Shown here one piece after another: positions 17,930 through 24,882 of a stretch of 32,139 nucleotides of DNA; within the stretch, counting starts at the first letter, position 1, and each line of letters opens with the position of its first letter. The translations under genes and the position numbers were made by a program. This DNA is from Treponema sp. Lineage in GTDB: Bacteria; Spirochaetota; Spirochaetia; Treponematales; Breznakiellaceae. The notes beneath the pieces were generated by a model, which saw only the letters and a list, made by a program, of their open reading frames with translations, had not been told where the DNA came from and did no database searches. The stretch covers positions 1 through 32,139 of the forward strand of contig JAIRPD010000104.1 of the NCBI GenBank assembly GCA_031257195.1, written 5' to 3'.

Positions 17930-19654
17930 CTAAGCTAAAAGTTTGTCCATCTCCGTTTTAAGAAAATCCTCTATTTGGGGCGCCGTGGTCATGCGCTGGA
18001 GTTTGCCGGCCAGTTCACGGGCCTTGTCCATGGTAAGCCTGGTAATGATCCGCTTCACCGCCGCCACATTGGAAGCGGCCATGCTGAATTTTCCGATCCC
18101 CATGCCGATAAAAGCCATAACCGCCAGGGGATCTCCCCCCATTTCCCCGCAAATACTCAGGGCTTTTCCCGCTTTTTCAAAGGCCCGGCTAACCTGATGA
18201 ATCAGCCTGAACATGGCCGGATGATAGCTTTGATAATAGGCCGCCACGCTGGGATTGAGCCTGTCCACCGCCATCAGGTACTGGCACAGGTCATTGGTGC
18301 CGATACTGGCGAAATCCACTTCCCGCGCCACCAGTTCCGCCATCACGGCAAGGGCGGGTATCTCTATCATAACCCCCACGTTCATGTCCTTGTTAAAAGG
18401 AATTCCCTCGCTTTTCAGTTCCCGCCGGCATTCCTCAAGGTAATATTTCGCCTTGTGGATATCTTCCAGGCTTCCCACCATGGGAAACATCAACGCCAAA
18501 TTCCCAAAAGCGCTTGCCCGCAGCGCGGCCCGAAGCTGGGTTTTAAAAACATCGGTCCTTTGGAAACAAAGCCTGAGGGCGCGGCAGCCAAGAAAGGGGT
18601 TGTCTTCCTCGGGGAGGTCCATACTTTCAATGGTTTTATCCCCCCCTATATCCAGGGTTCGAAGGATGACCTGACGCGCGCCGTAGGCTTCCACGGCTTT
18701 TTTGTATACCTGAAACTGCTGGTTTTCGCCGGGCAGGTCCTTTCCCTGCATAAAAAGAAATTCACTGCGAAAAAGCCCCACCCCGCCGGTATACGCCTGA
18801 GCCTCAAGCTCCCCGTCGCCGACGGAACCTATGTTGAGGTACACGCCGATGGGGGTCCCGTCGGCCATAACCGGTTCCACGGAACGAAACTTCCGCGTTT
18901 CTTCGACAGACCTTTGATAGTCCGCCTGTTTTTGTTTATACCTGGCTTTTTCCTCCCCGCTGGGTTCCAGCACCAGGTCGCCGTCCAGGGCGTCCACAAC
19001 CGCCTCCATGCCCGGCCGCGCCGACGCCATGACGCCGGCGATACCCAAAAGGGCGGGTATCTCGTAACTTCTGGCGATGATCGCCGAATGGGACGTGTTG
19101 CCGCCAATTTCCGTGACAAGGGCAAGAACATTTTTACGGTTCAGCGTGGCCGTGTCCGAAGGCAAAAGATCATGGGCGAAGATAATCATGGGCGAATCCA
19201 GTTCAGAAAGATTTTTCTGTTCCGCCCCCGTCCAGATACGGAGAATACGATCTTTTACGTCCCGAAAATCGGCGCGCCGTTCTTTCAGGATGTCGTCGTC
19301 CATGTCGGCGAAAATTTTCACATATTTTTCGTAAACCGTTTCTATGGCGAAATCACCGGCGTAGGATTCGTCGTTAATCAGGTTGAGTATTTCGTCTATA
19401 AGGGCGACATCGGTAAGGATATCCTCATGGGCCTCGAAAATTCCCGCCTTGTCGGGATCTTCCCCGGCCATTTTTTTCTGCAGTTCCCTGAGTTCCATTC
19501 CCGCTTTTTTCAGGGCCTCGTTAAACCGGCTGTTGTGTTCCGCCTTCTCTTCGGCGCCGATGTACTGTTCGCCGACTTTTGCCTTGAAAGGCGCGTACAC
19601 AAAAACCCCGCCCAAAGCGATACCCCTGGAAACAGGCAGTCCCCGAAAAACCAT
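17930..19654 (-). CDS. ptsI: PTS Enzyme I, copy 1 (glucitol-type operon)
   Basis: Phosphoenolpyruvate-protein phosphotransferase, the first step of the PTS: it autophosphorylates from PEP and phosphorylates HPr. The phospho-acceptor His189 is in EIGGNTSHSAIIAR. The PEP-binding barrel includes GVGLFRSEFLFM, LRTLDIGGDK, FRMFPM-type segment LMFPMV and IGTNDLCQYLMAVDR. The active-site cysteine is in SICGEMGGDP. Length of 574 residues is full. It is preceded by a GC-rich hairpin (19678-19702) and by GGAGGAGAACGGAG near ATG 19654. It is one of two Enzyme I genes in the window. Divergence between them (for example GGNTSHS versus GGLTSHV) argues against a recent duplication. Confidence 0.95.
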   Translation of the reverse strand: MVFRGLPVSRGIALGGVFVYAPFKAKVGEQYIGAEEKAEHNSRFNEALKKAGMELRELQKKMAGEDPDKAGIFEAHEDILTDVALIDEILNLINDESYAGDFAIETVYEKYVKIFADMDDDILKERRADFRDVKDRILRIWTGAEQKNLSELDSPMIIFAHDLLPSDTATLNRKNVLALVTEIGGNTSHSAIIARSYEIPALLGIAGVMASARPGMEAVVDALDGDLVLEPSGEEKARYKQKQADYQRSVEETRKFRSVEPVMADGTPIGVYLNIGSVGDGELEAQAYTGGVGLFRSEFLFMQGKDLPGENQQFQVYKKAVEAYGARQVILRTLDIGGDKTIESMDLPEEDNPFLGCRALRLCFQRTDVFKTQLRAALRASAFGNLALMFPMVGSLEDIHKAKYYLEECRRELKSEGIPFNKDMNVGVMIEIPALAVMAELVAREVDFASIGTNDLCQYLMAVDRLNPSVAAYYQSYHPAMFRLIHQVSRAFEKAGKALSICGEMGGDPLAVMAFIGMGIGKFSMAASNVAAVKRIITRLTMDKARELAGKLQRMTTAPQIEDFLKTEMDKLLA

Positions 19655-19677
19655 CTCCGTTCTCCTCCGCGAACACG

Positions 19678-19702
19678 GCGCCCGCGGCCAGGCCGCGGGC
19701 GC
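19678..19702 (-). other. Strong GC hairpin between dehydrogenase and ptsI
   Basis: GCGCCCGCGGCC and GGCCGCGGGCGC form a perfect 12-bp inverted repeat around a single central base. No T-run follows on the minus strand, so it looks less like a terminator than an intercistronic mRNA structure that could set different levels of the upstream permease genes and the downstream Enzyme I/HPr. Confidence 0.55.
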
Positions 19703-19716
19703 TCTCCTCTATATTA

Positions 19717-21018
19717 TTAAATAAAAAGCGCGTCCTGGAGCCTTCTGAGCTGCAGCATAAGGGTGCTTTCGTCCAGTTTGACATCGGCGTAGGTGATGAC
19801 CTCGCCTTTCCTCACATCCTTGAGCATCTCGGTGTTTTTATTCACCAGACCCATGGGAAGCACGTTTTTCTCCTTTGCCTCCCGGGCGGAGATAAAGGTT
19901 CCCCGGATGGTAAACCCGCCGATTCCGTCAAGTTTTTCACCGGCCTTGAGGTCCCGCTTGGCGACGGTTCCCGTCTCGGCCACAAGGCCGGCCCGGGGCA
20001 CAATGCTGGGCACATGATCGATACACGCCTTGGCCACCGTGAGGGGAGTCTCCAGACTGGTAAGATGGTAGGGCCGGTACAGCACATAGTTGGGACCGCT
20101 GCCCATACTGAGGTAGGCAAGCTCGTGGTTGATGCCGGGCAGTTTTGACGCGATGATGATGAACACCCCGGGGGCCACACCGTTGACGTACTCCACCGTC
20201 CGGTAGCTGCCGAGAATTCCGCCCCGGCCCTCGCTCTTGAGCGAAAGCAGGTTCGGGAGGTCCTTGACCTGTCCCGCCGCGCCGTGCGCGCCCATAACAT
20301 CGGGAAGAAAGCCGGTGGCGTTGGCCATGGCGGTCATTTCCACCATGGTTTTGGTTCCATCCTTGAAGGAACAGATCATCTTGGCGCTCGCGCCCTTGCG
20401 CTTTGCCTCTTCCGCCACGGTTTCCGGGGTACAGTCGTAGTCTATCACGTTGTTTTTGCCCTTGCCGATAACCCGCACCTCAAAGCCCAGGGCGTCCGCG
20501 AAGTCGTACAGTTCCAGTACCGCCCCCGGCTCGTCCCCGGCGCTCCCCGAATAGACAACGCCGGCGTTGCCGGCCATCTTGTAGAGTATATGGCCAATGC
20601 ATACATCGGTCTCCACATTGAGCATGACAATGTGCTTTTTGTTGTTGATGGCGTCCACCGCGACCTTGGCGCCCACTTCGGGCACGCCGGTAGCGTCCAC
20701 CGAGCAGTGGATGGCGTCACACTTGGTGGCCAGCTCGTTGTTGCCGGTAACCACGAATTTGCCCGACGCGAGAATCTTGTTTCCTTCCGCGACGGTTTCC
20801 GCCGGGACAAAATCTTTTCCCTCGGCGAGGCCCGCTTCCGTATAGGCGTTCTTCGCGTTATCCAGCGCCACGTCCACCACCACCGCCGGACGCATCCCCT
20901 TCATGGACATCATCTGGCTTACCATGCCCCGGCCCATTTGGCCGGCGCCCACAATGCCGGCATAGATGGGTTTCCCCTCTTTTTCCAGCGCGGCAAGTTT
21001 GTAATTCATTCCTACCAT
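19717..21018 (-). CDS. SAF-domain NAD(P)-dependent dehydrogenase (homoserine dehydrogenase-like)
   Basis: An oxidoreductase of 433 residues. The N-terminal Rossmann fold has IVGAGQMGRGM (~residues 22-32) and VVDVALDNA after strand 2. A middle catalytic region with HGAAGQVKDLPNLLS follows. The C-terminal ~70 residues (TGTVAKRDLKAGEKLDGIGGFTI...VRKGEVITYADVKLD) match a SAF (antifreeze-like) domain. This domain combination is seen in homoserine-dehydrogenase-like proteins of unknown or varied substrate. Because it sits between the glucitol IIA and Enzyme I genes, where sorbitol-6-phosphate dehydrogenase is found in enterobacteria, it probably oxidises the phosphorylated polyol imported by this PTS. 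That is inference from position. ATG 21018 has GAAGGATG about nine bases upstream. Confidence 0.8.
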   Translation of the reverse strand: MVGMNYKLAALEKEGKPIYAGIVGAGQMGRGMVSQMMSMKGMRPAVVVDVALDNAKNAYTEAGLAEGKDFVPAETVAEGNKILASGKFVVTGNNELATKCDAIHCSVDATGVPEVGAKVAVDAINNKKHIVMLNVETDVCIGHILYKMAGNAGVVYSGSAGDEPGAVLELYDFADALGFEVRVIGKGKNNVIDYDCTPETVAEEAKRKGASAKMICSFKDGTKTMVEMTAMANATGFLPDVMGAHGAAGQVKDLPNLLSLKSEGRGGILGSYRTVEYVNGVAPGVFIIIASKLPGINHELAYLSMGSGPNYVLYRPYHLTSLETPLTVAKACIDHVPSIVPRAGLVAETGTVAKRDLKAGEKLDGIGGFTIRGTFISAREAKEKNVLPMGLVNKNTEMLKDVRKGEVITYADVKLDESTLMLQLRRLQDALFI

Positions 21019-21035
21019 TTCGCGTACATCCTTCT

Positions 21036-21395
21036 TCAGGGCAGATAAATCTCAAAGGGAGAACCGGGCTTGAGTTCCGGCATACCGTCTCCCTTAAGCG
21101 CGATGTGACCATCCAGTTCAGCCTTGTCCGCCCCGGTAAAAACAAAGGTACAGTGTCCCATCTTGCTCAAAGTGTGATTCGCCTCGGAGCCGACGGCGGT
21201 AACAACATACCGCTTGTCCCCCAGCGTTACCTCGTCCCCGGGTTTTACATTCCGGGGAAGCGCGGCCGCCGTATGGAGGGCGGAAAGTTCCGCAAGCTCC
21301 TCGGGGGCGTTCTCGTTGAATACCACGACCATCCCCTGCTCAAAAATTTCCCCGTAGATTTCACCCAGTTTGGTAACCGTGGTTTTGTATTCCAT
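21036..21395 (-). CDS. srlB: PTS glucitol/sorbitol-type IIA component
   Basis: EIIA-Gut family protein that receives phosphate from HPr and passes it to IIB. The sequence matches SrlB throughout: YKTTVTKLGE, VVFNENAPEEL, the phospho-His41 region (SALHTAAALPRNVKPGD, equivalent to E. coli FIHCHGELKGALHPG), YVVTAVGSEANHTLSKMGH and PGSPFEIYLP. At 119 residues it is full length. ATG 21395 directly follows an in-frame GTG (21398); either may be used, with AGGGTGGGG just upstream. It lies about ten bases downstream of the IIBC gene and 17 bases upstream of the dehydrogenase. Confidence 0.93.
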   Translation of the reverse strand: MEYKTTVTKLGEIYGEIFEQGMVVVFNENAPEELAELSALHTAAALPRNVKPGDEVTLGDKRYVVTAVGSEANHTLSKMGHCTFVFTGADKAELDGHIALKGDGMPELKPGSPFEIYLP

Positions 21396-21404
21396 CACCC
21401 CACC

Positions 21405-22373
21405 CTAGTAAAGCCCAAAGCTGAAGAAGTAGGCGATGATAACCGCCACGGGCCCGGTGATCAGGCGCGAAAACAAAACCGCGGGAACACCGACGTTGAT
21501 CGTTTCCGGTTCCGCCTCTCCCAGGGCGAGGCCCACGGGAACAAAATCGCCGCCCACCTGGGCGTCTATGGCGAAGAGCGCGGGCAAAGCCATGGAAGGC
21601 TTGATCGCCCCGGCGGCAATCTGCTCGCCGACCAGGACGCCGACGATCTGGGCGATAACCGCGCCGGGACCGATGATGGGAGAAATAACCGGGATGGCGC
21701 AGATAATACACACCACCAGCATACCCGGCAGGGATCCCGCCAGGGGAGCGATGCTGCTGGCGATGAGCTTGCCCAGGCCGGTACCGTTGATGATACCGAT
21801 GATCAGGGAAACGAAAGCCATAAAGGGCAGGATGTGCTTGATTACCATGTCGATGGTATCACGCCCCGCCTGGAAGAATTTGCCGACCACCGCGCCGACC
21901 GCTCTGCCTAACCGCGCGAGGCCCCTGCCCTGATCCGCGGTACCCGCGCTGGACGCGCTTTCCCCTTCCGCCGCGGCGCCGCCCTGGGTAACGGTCTCAC
22001 TCCCATCCGCGAAAGCGAGGTTCGCGAATTTTACCCCCGAAACGTAGATGTCCTCGGTGATGAATTTCGCCAGGGGCCCCGAAGGACCGGTTGCCATAAG
22101 GTTAACCGTGGGTATCCGTTTTTTGGGATACACCCCGCAGCGGGCGGTTCCGCCGCAGTCGATAACAACTACCGCGATCTGGTCTTCCGGCACGCCGCTG
22201 GTAAACCCGTCCGCCGCCTGGGCGCCGGTCATCTCGGCTATTTTCCTGGTTATCTCATCAATGCCGCCGCCGGTAACCGACACAATCTTGTTTTTCTGAT
22301 CCGTAGGCTGAATAACCAGGGGACCTCCCCAGCCGCCGCGGCCCGCGGAAATTTTTACCGTCTTGTATTCCAT
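21405..22373 (-). CDS. srlE: PTS glucitol/sorbitol-type IIBC component
   Basis: Membrane permease subunit of the glucitol family. The N-terminal IIB domain contains the phospho-cysteine region VVVIDCGGTARCGVYPKKR (Cys73), preceded by GGWGGPLVIQPT and followed by ATGPSGPLAKFITEDIYVSGV, all close to E. coli SrlE. A low-complexity linker (~residues 125-150, Ala/Ser/Gly) leads to the membrane part with about four hydrophobic segments (for example ISPIIGPGAVIAQIVGVLVG and GDFVPVGLALGEAEPETI). Length 322 matches the family. There is one base between the srlA stop and this ATG, with GGAAGGGGGC as the ribosome-binding site. Confidence 0.94.
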   Translation of the reverse strand: MEYKTVKISAGRGGWGGPLVIQPTDQKNKIVSVTGGGIDEITRKIAEMTGAQAADGFTSGVPEDQIAVVVIDCGGTARCGVYPKKRIPTVNLMATGPSGPLAKFITEDIYVSGVKFANLAFADGSETVTQGGAAAEGESASSAGTADQGRGLARLGRAVGAVVGKFFQAGRDTIDMVIKHILPFMAFVSLIIGIINGTGLGKLIASSIAPLAGSLPGMLVVCIICAIPVISPIIGPGAVIAQIVGVLVGEQIAAGAIKPSMALPALFAIDAQVGGDFVPVGLALGEAEPETINVGVPAVLFSRLITGPVAVIIAYFFSFGLY

Positions 22374-22374
22374 T

Positions 22375-22905
22375 TTAAGCCCCCTTCCTCTTCATAAAGA
22401 GCAGCGTGAGACGTTCGGTCAGAAGGCCGCGGATCAGAATCACGATAACGCCCACGATAAAGTACCGTACCGCCAGGGGAGCCGTAGGCAGTCCCTGGGC
22501 GGTAATGCCGTTGGCTATCCCGAGGTAGACAAAAAGTTCCCCCGGATTGGCGTGGGGGAAAATGCCCGTGATAGGATGACAGAACGACACCGCCGAATCA
22601 TAAAAGGCGGGCTTGTATTTTTCTTCCAGAAACCGCCCAAAGGTATAGGCCATGGGGTTACACAGGACGAACATGGCCAAAACCGGAAGAACGGTATAAC
22701 GGAGCAGCCAGAATTTGCTGCAGCCCCTGGCAAAACTGTCAACCTTTTCATGCCCGATAATCGCTATCAGGGCGTTGACAAAGGTGATCAACACCACCAG
22801 GGTAGGTATAATTCCCGTGACCAGCCCCATGAAGTTTTGTCCGCCGAGGTTGAACAGGTTGATAAACCATCCAGCCCCCTGGGAAATCTTGTCCAACACT
22901 TCCAT
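22375..22905 (-). CDS. srlA: PTS glucitol/sorbitol-type IIC2 component
   Basis: Second membrane subunit of the glucitol permease, 176 residues with four or more hydrophobic helices. The family signature is evident in the N-terminus (GAGWFINLFNLGGQNFMGLV), then TFVNALIAIIGHEKVDSFAR, CNPMAYTFGRFLEEKYKPAF and HANPGELFVYLGIANGIT. ATG 22905 has GGAGGAAAAAGT upstream. A longer open frame to 23025 has no family match and no ribosome-binding site. It precedes srlE with one base between. A 148-base gap without visible features separates it from gutM. Confidence 0.93.
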   Translation of the reverse strand: MEVLDKISQGAGWFINLFNLGGQNFMGLVTGIIPTLVVLITFVNALIAIIGHEKVDSFARGCSKFWLLRYTVLPVLAMFVLCNPMAYTFGRFLEEKYKPAFYDSAVSFCHPITGIFPHANPGELFVYLGIANGITAQGLPTAPLAVRYFIVGVIVILIRGLLTERLTLLFMKRKGA

Positions 22906-23053
22906 ACTTTTTCCTCCAAAAGGAATCTTGGATGGGACCGCCATACGGCGATCCCGAAAACCGCCGGCCAACACGGCGTTAGCCAACGGTTTCCTGTATT
23001 TTCTTGTCTTCCGGCGGGAACTCACTGCCCGCGGGAATCCGCGAAAATCCTCT

Positions 23054-23521
23054 TTAGTTCCCGGCAGTCCCGGCTTCTTCCTCCTCCGCCCGCCCGCGCA
23101 GGTATTTGTCCACCGCTTCCACCGCCTGAATCAGGGCCCCCTTTTTCTTGGTAAGCTCCGCGGGATCATAGGGGTGCCGGCGGCGGCGCCATTTCATTTC
23201 CCGGGCGTCCCGTTCAATGCCGATACGGCGCAGTTCTTCCAGCGAAAGGCCGGTATACTCCTTCACCTCCTCAAAACGGGCGAAAATCGTATATCCCCGC
23301 ATACTCTGGACACTTACCACCCGGTCTTCCCGGCGGTTGTATACCAGAATGAGCAGTTCCCCGGGGCGCGCCAGCCCGCGCCGCTGGCCCATGCCCAGAA
23401 TTCCCTTCCCCAGCCACTTCCGCACGGCCCTTTGGTACTGCCGTACCTGAAGGTAGCCAAGGAACATTTGCAGGGCCAAAAGGACAAAAATAACCAGAAA
23501 AACTATATGCCGTTGTTCGAT
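23054..23521 (-). CDS. gutM: GutM-type glucitol operon activator, apparent ATC start
   Basis: Small membrane-anchored regulator of glucitol operons. The body (FLGYLQVRQYQRAVRKWLGKGILGMGQRRG, split here as a family match, then SMRGYTIFARFEEVKEYTGLS) follows GutM, whose N-terminus is one transmembrane helix then a QxxRFNRAF-like segment. The hydrophobic helix HIVFLVIFVLLALQM is encoded upstream of the first conventional start (TTG 23479), and no ATG, GTG or TTG lies between it and the in-frame stop at 23540-23542. The best start is therefore ATC 23521, with GGAGG six bases upstream (23528-23532). A TTG start would delete most of the helix. The protein would be 155 residues with an unusually charged C-terminal tail (GRAEEEEAG). 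It is the first gene of the operon. Confidence 0.75.
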   Translation of the reverse strand: MEQRHIVFLVIFVLLALQMFLGYLQVRQYQRAVRKWLGKGILGMGQRRGLARPGELLILVYNRREDRVVSVQSMRGYTIFARFEEVKEYTGLSLEELRRIGIERDAREMKWRRRRHPYDPAELTKKKGALIQAVEAVDKYLRGRAEEEEAGTAGN

Positions 23522-23582
23522 AAGGCGCCTCCACTGGCTTTAAAAAAGTCTTCCCAAAATCCGGAATGGCGGGATCAGGGCG

Positions 23583-23634
23583 AATTTGACAGTTGTCAAA
23601 TTTTCCTGTCCGGCGAGCCGGAAATGACAATTTC
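23583..23634 (-). promoter_or_regulatory. Operator-like dyads downstream of the glucitol promoter
   Basis: AATTTGACA-GT-TGTCAAATT (23583-23602) is a perfect 9-bp inverted repeat. CCGGC-GA-GCCGG (23610-23621) and GAAAT-GACA-ATTTC (23621-23634) follow. The TGTCA/TGACA half-site recurs in two of the three. They would sit roughly at +2 to +53 of the transcript, a typical repressor position, and the SorC-type regulator gene lies directly upstream. The binding protein is inferred. Confidence 0.6.
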
Positions 23635-23642
23635 ATTTTGCT

Positions 23643-23699
23643 AGTTTGCGCTATTTTTTTGTATTCTGTCAAGCATTTTTTTAAAATTTTTTAAAATTT
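23643..23699 (-). promoter_or_regulatory. Promoter with UP element for the glucitol-type operon
   Basis: On the minus strand a consensus -35 TTGACA (23667-23672) is followed after 18 bases by CAAACT (23643-23648) as a weak -10. Upstream of the -35, at 23676-23699, repeated T7A4/T6A4 tracts form an AT block typical of an UP element. A consensus -35 with a poor -10 fits a regulated promoter. Confidence 0.6.
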
Positions 23700-23704
23700 A
23701 CGCG

Positions 23705-23724
23705 TTTTTTACAAATGTAAAAAA
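23705..23724 (-). terminator. AT-rich inverted repeat after the SorC regulator gene
   Basis: TTTTTTACA-AA-TGTAAAAAA is a perfect 9-bp dyad, two bases beyond the regulator's stop codon. It has A/T runs on both sides. It could end regulator transcription or be another regulatory site next to the UP element. Confidence 0.4.
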
Positions 23725-23725
23725 A

Positions 23726-24664
23726 TCAGCCGTTGAGTATCAATGAGGCCGCCGCCTCATCGGTAAAAATATCCGTCACCAGCCTCCCCCTCAGGGCCGC
23801 CCTGATAGCCTTGGCCTTTGATTTTCCACAGGCGACGCCGATACGCCGGGGGATGTTCTGAAAATCCGCCGGGTCAATGCCGACGACGCGCCTGTTAACC
23901 GGAATATCCATATAACGCCCCTGTTCGTCGTAATGGTAGCCGCACAGATCAAAACAGGAGCCGCTGTTGTATATCTCCACCACCTCTTCGCGGGAAAGAA
24001 AGCCCGCCCGCACCAGGCCGCTTTCCTCGGGATCGTCGGAACTGATTCCCACCAGGGCCAGGTCAAGACGCTTGGTCCGTTCGTAGGTTTCCCGTATATT
24101 TTTATCGGACAGGAGAATTTTTTTGGTTTTTTCGCTTTGAACAAACAAGGGCGCCAGCAGGGTAAAGGCGCGGGCCCGCAGTTTTGACGCGAGAATCCGG
24201 ACCAGTTCCGAGCTGTCGGGCAGGGCCGCCGACCCCCCAAGTCCGCCCATAAGCTGGATAACTTCGCTGTGGTTTACCGGGGATTGAGCCACCTGCCGTA
24301 TCATGTGGTACAGCGAGTTACCCCACGAAACGCCGATGTGAAGGCCGTTGGTCAACAGGGACGAGAAAAACAGCGCGGCGTGGTAACAGGTTTTTCCCAG
24401 GGTCTGGGCGTCGTCCTTTTCGTTGGGAATGACGCAGGCCGTCTGCAGGCCGTAGGTTTTCCGTAATTGCCCGCTGAACGGCGAAGACAGGGGGGAATTG
24501 TCGTTAAGGCGTATCTCGACGATGCCCTTTTCCTTGCATTCCTTTAGAATCGACGCGACGGTGGGCCTGGAAATTTTGTATACCTTGGCGATCTCCGACT
24601 TCGACAACTCATCGATGTAGTAACTCTTGGCGATTGAAAGTAAAAAGTCGTAGGTTTTGTTCAT
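23726..24664 (-). CDS. SorC/DeoR-type sugar-binding transcriptional regulator
   Basis: Regulator of the SorC family, 312 residues. An N-terminal helix-turn-helix (YYIDELSKSEIAKVYKISRPTVASILKECKEKGIVEIRL, about residues 16-54) is followed by a sugar-phosphate-binding domain. Typical segments are GVSWGNSLYHMI, VIQLMGGLGGS, VRAGFLSREEVVEIYNSG, DIPVNRRVVGID and RRIGVACGKSKAKAIRAALRGRLVTDIFTDEAAA. SorC proteins release or bind DNA in response to phosphorylated sugars. It lies immediately upstream of the glucitol-type operon in the same orientation and downstream of the second Enzyme I, so it probably controls one or both PTS modules through the dyads at 23583-23634. Confidence 0.92.
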   Translation of the reverse strand: MNKTYDFLLSIAKSYYIDELSKSEIAKVYKISRPTVASILKECKEKGIVEIRLNDNSPLSSPFSGQLRKTYGLQTACVIPNEKDDAQTLGKTCYHAALFFSSLLTNGLHIGVSWGNSLYHMIRQVAQSPVNHSEVIQLMGGLGGSAALPDSSELVRILASKLRARAFTLLAPLFVQSEKTKKILLSDKNIRETYERTKRLDLALVGISSDDPEESGLVRAGFLSREEVVEIYNSGSCFDLCGYHYDEQGRYMDIPVNRRVVGIDPADFQNIPRRIGVACGKSKAKAIRAALRGRLVTDIFTDEAAASLILNG

Positions 24665-24752
24665 TCCGCGTTTTTCCAGGCCCTTTCCGCTTATCGTACC
24701 ATAAAAGAGAAGGACGCGAATATACCGCGGCGTCTCATTCCGACCGGGGGTG

Positions 24753-24852
24753 AATGAAGAACCCAGGAGCGGGGTCCCGGGTTTTTCACTGGAGAGGAAA
24801 TTCAGTATACCCCTTTTCCCGCAATGAAGAACCCCGCCCTGAAGGGCGGGGT
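24753..24852 (-). terminator. Tandem hairpins downstream of Enzyme I copy 2
   Basis: ACCCCGCCCT (24831-24840) and AGGGCGGGGT (24843-24852) form a perfect 10-bp stem around GA, followed on the minus strand by TCTTCATT. A second, imperfect hairpin lies further on, around 24751-24789 (AACCC...GGGTT arms), and is followed by the same bases. The 12-mer AATGAAGAACCC occurs at 24753-24764 and 24823-24834. The pair probably terminates the IIA-Enzyme I transcript before the regulator gene. No other feature is evident in the gap 24665-24882. Confidence 0.55.
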
Positions 24853-24882
24853 ATGGACCCGCGCCTTCCCGTCAAAGAGCGG

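Noticed and set aside
18640-18670. GGTTCGAA resembling a tRNA T-loop
   Set aside because: It lies inside the Enzyme I coding sequence and no acceptor or anticodon stem can be formed around it.
17975-19720. 581-codon open frame on the plus strand opposite Enzyme I copy 1
   Set aside because: Enzyme I is certain on the minus strand; the complementary frame is low-complexity and lacks a ribosome-binding site.
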